Shown here: in pieces, positions 5,507-8,403 of the stretch | Layout of the letters: each line of letters opens with the position of its first letter | How positions within the stretch are numbered: position 1 is the first letter of the stretch | DNA from: DATKCN01 sp035513175 | GTDB lineage: Bacteria > Chloroflexota > Chloroflexia > Thermomicrobiales > CFX8 | NCBI GenBank assembly: GCA_035513175.1 | Contig: DATKCN010000242.1 | Location: 1 to 8,403, forward strand | Reading direction: 5' to 3' | Length of the DNA: 8,403 nucleotides | The notes under the pieces: generated by a model | What the model was told of the DNA's origin: nothing | Seen by the model: only the letters and a program-made list of their open reading frames with translations | Database searches by the model: none | Made by a program: the position numbers and the translations under genes

Positions 5507-7552
5507 CTACCTCGCAACCAGCAGAACGACGATCAGGGTGACGAAGAGGTAGGCCAGATACATGCGAATCGAGCCGCTCTGCAAGTGACGCACGTAGCGC
5601 GACCCGGCCATCAGCAGGGTGACGCTGCGCTGGTACAGATGCCGCTCGTAGATCGGATGCACGCCCTCGACATAGCGCACAGTCATGCCGCTCGGCGGCA
5701 CGACCTGCCGCTCCAGCGCGTGCGAGTGATGCGCGCGAATGAGCGACTGAAAGATGAGCCGGATCGGCTTGGCGAAGCCGGTCGCCGAGTACTGCATGCG
5801 GGGCTCGAGCCGCACGCCGCAGACCCAGGTCGGCGAGACGCGCTCGCGGCCGCGGCCGGTCGCGAGGCGGGCGATGAGCCACGGAAGAACCCCAAGCGCG
5901 ACGAACCCGGCGATCAGCAGCCACGGCGCGTATGCGCTGGCCGCCTGAGAGGCATCGAAGACGCCGGAGCCGCCCAGCGCGGGATGGGCGACGGCGCCGG
6001 TCAGGTCCTGCGTCACGGACCGCAGCAGGCGGATGATGGCCAGCGGCGCGACGCCCAACACGACGGTTGCCCCCGCAAGCAGGGCCATGCCGGCCAGCAT
6101 GGTCGGCGCAACCTCGTGGGCCTGCCGCGCGTGCTCGCTGCGTGGCTGGGCCAGGAAGCCGGTCCCGAAAGCGCGCACGAAGCACGCGAGCGCCAGCGCG
6201 CCGGTCAGCGCCAGCGCCCCGGCGCCGGCGGCGACAAGGGTGGCCGTCGTTACGGTCCCAGCGGTTGAGCCCAGGCCCAGCAGCGACTGAAACAGCAGCC
6301 ATTCCCCAACGAAGCCGTTGAGCGGGGGCAGCGCGACGATGGCCAGCGAGCCGACGAGGAACAGTCCGGCGGTCCACGGCATGCGCCGAACCAGCCCGCC
6401 GAGCCGCTCAAGGTCGCGCGTTCCAGCGCCAGTCTGAACCGCTCCCGCGCCGAGGAAGAGCAGCCCCTTGAAGACGCTGTGATTGAGCGTGTGTGCGAGC
6501 GTGGCGACGAGCGCCAGCGCCGCTACTTCCGCATGCCCGCGATTGGTGGCGGCTGCCGCTACGCCCAGGCCGATCACGATGATGCCGACGTGCTCGACGG
6601 TCGAGTAGGCGAGGACGCGCTTGAGGTCGCGCTCCATCAGCGCGTACAGGATGCCCATGACGGCTGAAATCACGCCAATGACGATCAGCGCCTCGCCCCA
6701 CCAGCGCGGGACGGGAGCGACGAATTCCCAGACGAAGCGCGCCATGCCATACACGGCCATCTTCACCATCACGCCGGACATCAACGCGGAGACATGACTG
6801 GGCGCGGCAGGGTGCGCGCGTGGCAGCCAGACGTGCAGCGGGATCAGCCCCATCTTCGAGCCGAAGCCGATCAACGCCAGCAGCGTGACGCCATGACGCT
6901 CCCATCGACCGAGGGAATCCGCGCCAGCCCGCAGCGCGGCGAAGTCGAGCGATCCGCCATTGCGGGCCAGGACGAGGAAGGCGAGCAGCACGAAGGCGGC
7001 GCCGATGTGCGTCATCACGGCGTAGATGTAGGCGGCCCGCCGGTTGTCCGCCCGCCGACCGTCGCCGATGACGAGGAAGAACGAGACGAGCGACATTGCT
7101 TCCCAGGCCAGCATGAACGCCAGGACGCTGTCGGCCAGCACGACCAGCGCCATCGAGGCCAGGAACGCGCCGAGCAGCGCGTCGGTGGCCGTCCGTGGCT
7201 GCGGGACGTGCCCGTCGTGCGCGGCGTCGAGGTAACCGATGCCGTACAGCGCGACGGCGACGGCGGGAGCAGAGATGACGAGCAGGAAGAACGCAGCCAG
7301 CGGGTCCAGGCGCAGGGACACGGCCGCGTAGGGAGTTACCGCCCAGCCGGGGAACGTCAGCGTCCTGCCGGTGAGCAACGTATCGACGGCCACGAATACA
7401 CCGAGACTACCAGCCAGCATCAGGAGCAACGATGGCAGGAGACGCGCCAGACGCGCCAACGGGCGGGCGAAGAGTGGCCCCAGCGCCGATGCCAGCAGCA
7501 TGACCGCAATCGGCGCCAGCGCAAACGTGTCCGGCAGACCGAGCTCGTTCAT
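5507..7552 (-). CDS. hyfB: Antiporter-like membrane subunit HyfB (HycC/NuoL-type)
   Basis: This 681-residue subunit is the largest antiporter-like module of the membrane arm, close in length to E. coli HyfB (672) and longer than HycC (608). About 15-16 membrane helices can be drawn. Channel residues are present: E151 in FMLAWEAMSLVSF, K233 in GFGSKMGLIPLHVWLPRAH (229-247), K264 in SGVMVKMAVYG, K311 in RDLKRVLAYSTVEHVG, K362 in NHSVFKGLLFLGAGAVQ, and E417 in LNGFVGEW. The C-terminal domain has the HycC/HyfB-specific signature TWVCGVRLEPRMQYSATGF (575-593), followed by an amphipathic, basic stretch and a final helix (664-680), which separates it from HyfD/HyfF. The ATG overlaps the arsR stop as ATGA, implying coupled synthesis of regulator and first structural subunit; a GGAG is 11 bases upstream, farther than ideal. 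Confidence 0.95.
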   Translation of the reverse strand: MNELGLPDTFALAPIAVMLLASALGPLFARPLARLARLLPSLLLMLAGSLGVFVAVDTLLTGRTLTFPGWAVTPYAAVSLRLDPLAAFFLLVISAPAVAVALYGIGYLDAAHDGHVPQPRTATDALLGAFLASMALVVLADSVLAFMLAWEAMSLVSFFLVIGDGRRADNRRAAYIYAVMTHIGAAFVLLAFLVLARNGGSLDFAALRAGADSLGRWERHGVTLLALIGFGSKMGLIPLHVWLPRAHPAAPSHVSALMSGVMVKMAVYGMARFVWEFVAPVPRWWGEALIVIGVISAVMGILYALMERDLKRVLAYSTVEHVGIIVIGLGVAAAATNRGHAEVAALALVATLAHTLNHSVFKGLLFLGAGAVQTGAGTRDLERLGGLVRRMPWTAGLFLVGSLAIVALPPLNGFVGEWLLFQSLLGLGSTAGTVTTATLVAAGAGALALTGALALACFVRAFGTGFLAQPRSEHARQAHEVAPTMLAGMALLAGATVVLGVAPLAIIRLLRSVTQDLTGAVAHPALGGSGVFDASQAASAYAPWLLIAGFVALGVLPWLIARLATGRGRERVSPTWVCGVRLEPRMQYSATGFAKPIRLIFQSLIRAHHSHALERQVVPPSGMTVRYVEGVHPIYERHLYQRSVTLLMAGSRYVRHLQSGSIRMYLAYLFVTLIVVLLVAR

Positions 7553-7905
7553 GCGGGTTCGGTCTCCGCCAGGCCGTCCTGCCGGGCGTCATCCTCATCG
7601 GCGATGGCCTGCAACGATTGAAGCTGCTGGTCGAACATGGCGCGGGCGATGTCGAGCAACTCGAACACCTTGTCATCAGCGACGCTGTAGTAGACGCTGG
7701 TTCCACTACGGCGTGGATCGATCAGGCCCTTGGCGCGCAGCACGCCAAGCTGCTGGCTGACGACGCTCTGCTCCAGGCCAAGCTCTTCCTGGATCTGTCC
7801 AACGCTCAGCTCGCCAGCGCGCAACGCCTTAACGATCCGAATCCGCGCAGGATGACCGAGGGCCTTGAAGAAATCGGCCTTGATGCTTTCGAGAGAATTC
7901 GGCAC
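7549..7905 (-). CDS. ArsR/SmtB-family winged-helix transcriptional regulator, leader gene of the hyf operon (Rv0081-like)
   Basis: This is a 118-residue winged-helix repressor-type protein from the GTG at 7903-7905. It opens with ADFFKALGHPARIRIVKAL, the ArsR signature, then the recognition-helix region SVGQIQEELGLEQSVVSQQL and LGVLRAKGLIDPRRSGTSV, and a wing ending VYYSVAD. The classic ELCVCDL metal site is replaced by ELSVGQI and this form has no Cys, so a metal sensor of the ArsR/SmtB kind is unlikely. The pattern resembles M. tuberculosis Rv0081, which also precedes Hyc/Hyf-like genes (from memory). An ATG eight codons upstream (7927-7929) is open, but it has no ribosome binding site and lies in the predicted operator; GGGAG precedes the GTG by five bases. 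The acidic C-terminal tail is unusual. It is probably autoregulatory; the signal is unknown. Confidence 0.88.
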   Translation of the reverse strand: MPNSLESIKADFFKALGHPARIRIVKALRAGELSVGQIQEELGLEQSVVSQQLGVLRAKGLIDPRRSGTSVYYSVADDKVFELLDIARAMFDQQLQSLQAIADEDDARQDGLAETEPA

Positions 7906-7910
7906 CGGCG

Positions 7911-7915
7911 CTCCC
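7911..7915 (-). promoter_or_regulatory. Ribosome binding site favouring the GTG start of the arsR-type gene
   Basis: The minus strand reads GGGAG five bases before GTG at 7903-7905. No comparable purine run precedes the upstream in-frame ATG at 7927-7929, whose leader is AT-rich. The match is short, so the start choice remains open between the two. Confidence 0.5.
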
Positions 7916-7926
7916 GTGCATGCCAG

Positions 7927-7952
7927 CATCGTAATATGACAGTATTAGAATG
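7927..7952. promoter_or_regulatory. Candidate operator: AT-rich palindrome at the transcription start of the operon
   Basis: On the plus strand the arms are CAT-N2-TAATA and TATTA-N2-ATG around the six-base centre TGACAG, giving eight complementary pairs out of ten arm positions. It stands out as an AT-rich island in GC-rich DNA. It begins about where the transcription start is predicted from the promoter at 7958-7986 and runs down to the upstream ATG, so a bound dimer would block initiation. Dyad symmetry over an autoregulated promoter is the usual arrangement for ArsR-family proteins; binding by this regulator is an inference. Confidence 0.65.
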
Positions 7953-7957
7953 TTGCG

Positions 7958-7986
7958 AGTATAAGGACGGTCGGCGGCGCTGTCAA
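7958..7986 (-). promoter_or_regulatory. Near-consensus sigma-70-type promoter of the arsR-hyf operon
   Basis: The minus strand carries TTGACA at 7981-7986 (a perfect -35 box), a spacer of exactly 17 bases (7964-7980), and TATACT at 7958-7963 (five of six to TATAAT). The predicted start is about 7950-7952, which leaves a leader of about 45 bases to the GTG start or about 22 to the alternative ATG. It is the only good promoter I found and is oriented into the operon. Such a strong core promoter fits a gene set held off by a repressor rather than one needing an activator. Confidence 0.8.
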
Positions 7987-8074
7987 GGGGCATGCGGGAC
8001 TTGTAGTTCCTCACAGGGGCCGTGGCTAGCCCGATCCGGTTGACCGCTTGGCAATCCACGATGAACACCGAGAC

Positions 8075-8114
8075 GTAGACCGTCAATTGGCGGTGTAAGG
8101 TTTTGGCGGTCTAC
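8075..8114. repeat. Imperfect 12-bp inverted repeat with a third copy of its arm between
   Basis: GTAGACCGTCAA (8075-8086) faces TTGGCGGTCTAC (8103-8114), matching at 11 of 12 positions with one G-T mismatch. Between them TTGGCGGTGTA (8087-8097) repeats the right arm directly with one difference. The arrangement gives three copies of an 11-base element, one inverted and two direct, about 125-165 bases upstream of the predicted operon start. It could be a binding array for a regulator or the end of a degraded element. Confidence 0.6.
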
Positions 8115-8182
8115 CTCTAGCCATGAACATATTGCGCCTGATGGCGAGCGCGGAATCTCGTAGAGGACGGTCTTGTTCCGGC

Positions 8183-8224
8183 CTACGACCCGCTGGCCGT
8201 CCGGTCAGGCCGGGCACGTCGTAG
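8183..8224. repeat. Short 7-bp inverted repeat CTACGAC / GTCGTAG
   Basis: CTACGAC at 8183-8189 and GTCGTAG at 8218-8224 are perfect complements separated by 28 bases of GC-rich sequence. At this length and spacing it could be chance; I list it because it lies among other symmetric elements. Confidence 0.3.
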
Positions 8225-8259
8225 ACACATGTGCGGTGCGTGCATATGTTTCATGAGCA

Positions 8260-8305
8260 GGTAAAGGACGACAAGCCCTTACAACGACAGTTGTCGTCCT
8301 TTACC
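8260..8305. repeat. Perfect 15-bp inverted repeat with a competing inner hairpin
   Basis: GGTAAAGGACGACAA (8260-8274) and TTGTCGTCCTTTACC (8291-8305) are exact reverse complements around a 16-base loop. A second, exclusive hairpin is possible: ACAAC (8281-8285) with GTTGT (8290-8294), which uses part of the right arm. Neither strand has a T-run directly after the stem, so it is not a standard intrinsic terminator. It is too long to be chance in this window. Confidence 0.85.
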
Positions 8306-8373
8306 ACACTGGGAGCCGTCTCGGGCATCCGCGGCCGTCACGGCGCCACCGTGTCAGTCCGGGATCGGAGCGG

Positions 8374-8389
8374 GCGGCCAGTGGGCCGC
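8374..8389. repeat. Small GC-rich hairpin GCGGCC-agtg-GGCCGC
   Basis: Perfect 6-bp arms (8374-8379 and 8384-8389) enclose a four-base loop. No T-run follows on either strand within the window. It might be part of a structure continuing past the edge; in DNA this GC-rich it may be incidental. Confidence 0.3.
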
Positions 8390-8403
8390 AGCCCGGGCAA
8401 GCC

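Larger units (their letters stand above)
7987..8403. other. Upstream non-coding stretch with inverted repeats, no supported gene
   Basis: I translated both strands and found no convincing gene. One plus-strand frame opens at ATG 8246 and runs off the window end, but it resembles nothing I know and contains the 15-bp inverted repeat. The stretch holds the repeat clusters at 8075-8114, 8183-8224, 8260-8305 and 8374-8389. It may separate this operon from an unrelated neighbour, contain remnant mobile DNA, or hold distal regulatory sites. No tRNA or other RNA gene is apparent. Confidence 0.55.

Noticed and set aside
6794..7621. Plus-strand open frame of 275 codons
   Set aside because: It is antisense to hyfB; highly polar repetitive composition and no domain.
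7829..8086. Minus-strand 85-codon frame upstream of and overlapping the arsR-type gene
   Set aside because: It starts upstream of the strong promoter, spans it, and then runs out of frame through arsR. It has no recognisable motif.
7987..8110. Sigma-54 promoter, as in E. coli hyf/hyc control
   Set aside because: I found no TGGCAC-N5-TTGC-type element on the operon strand; the sigma-70-type boxes fit far better.
8260..8305. Intrinsic terminator
   Set aside because: The stem is strong but no T-run follows it on either strand, and the 16-base loop is long for a terminator.
8246..8403. Possible plus-strand gene starting at ATG 8246 and open to the window end
   Set aside because: 52 codons without a clear ribosome binding site or known motif, and the 15-bp inverted repeat lies inside it. 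It cannot be excluded without the sequence to the right, but I do not support it.
8301..8403. CPxCG-like start of a transposase on the minus strand
   Set aside because: The translated stretch has CPGCG but none of the residues that follow it in ISL3-type transposases, and it soon reaches a stop.

Overview
The window holds most of one minus-strand operon for a membrane-bound, group 4 [NiFe]-hydrogenase-like complex of the Hyf/Hyc (formate hydrogenlyase, complex I-related) family, plus its 5' control region. The DNA is strongly GC-rich with mostly G/C third codon positions. Gene content and a leading ArsR-type regulator that resembles what I recall of Mycobacterium tuberculosis Rv0081 suggest a high-GC Gram-positive-like lineage, such as an actinobacterium or a Thermomicrobia-type Chloroflexota. 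That placement is an inference, because the window has no marker gene that fixes taxonomy.

Layout, in the direction of transcription (right to left). 7987-8403 is a roughly 400-base non-coding stretch with several inverted repeats and no gene I can support. 7927-7986 carries a near-consensus sigma-70-type promoter (TTGACA, 17-bp spacer, TATACT) followed by an AT-rich palindrome at the predicted transcription start, a likely autoregulatory operator. Then come arsR (7549-7905), hyfB (5507-7552), hyfC (4568-5497), hyfE (3880-4563), hyfF (2332-3849), hyfG (782-2335), hyfH (395-757) and hyfI (398 to 1, cut by the window edge). Three junctions are 4-base ATGA overlaps (arsR/hyfB, hyfF/hyfG, hyfH/hyfI) and the other gaps are 4 to 30 bases, so this looks like one tightly coupled transcription unit led by its own regulator.

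How the parts fit. HyfI (small subunit), HyfH (two-cluster ferredoxin-like subunit) and HyfG (large subunit with four candidate Ni-Fe cysteines) form the peripheral electron-transfer arm. HyfC (NuoH-like) anchors this arm to the membrane. HyfB and HyfF (antiporter-like, NuoL/M/N-type) and HyfE (with a NuoK-like end) form the ion-translocating arm. Compared with E. coli hyfABCDEFGHI the set lacks hyfA and hyfD. No maturation gene, formate dehydrogenase or CO dehydrogenase is inside the window, so the electron donor is unknown.

The points most worth a second look are: HyfG stops exactly where E. coli HycE is cut by its maturation protease; its C-terminal metal-binding motif is ELCxxC rather than DPCxxC; HyfH has Thr in place of the second Cys of its first 4Fe-4S motif; the promoter and operator arrangement; and a perfect 15-bp inverted repeat with a competing internal hairpin at 8260-8305.
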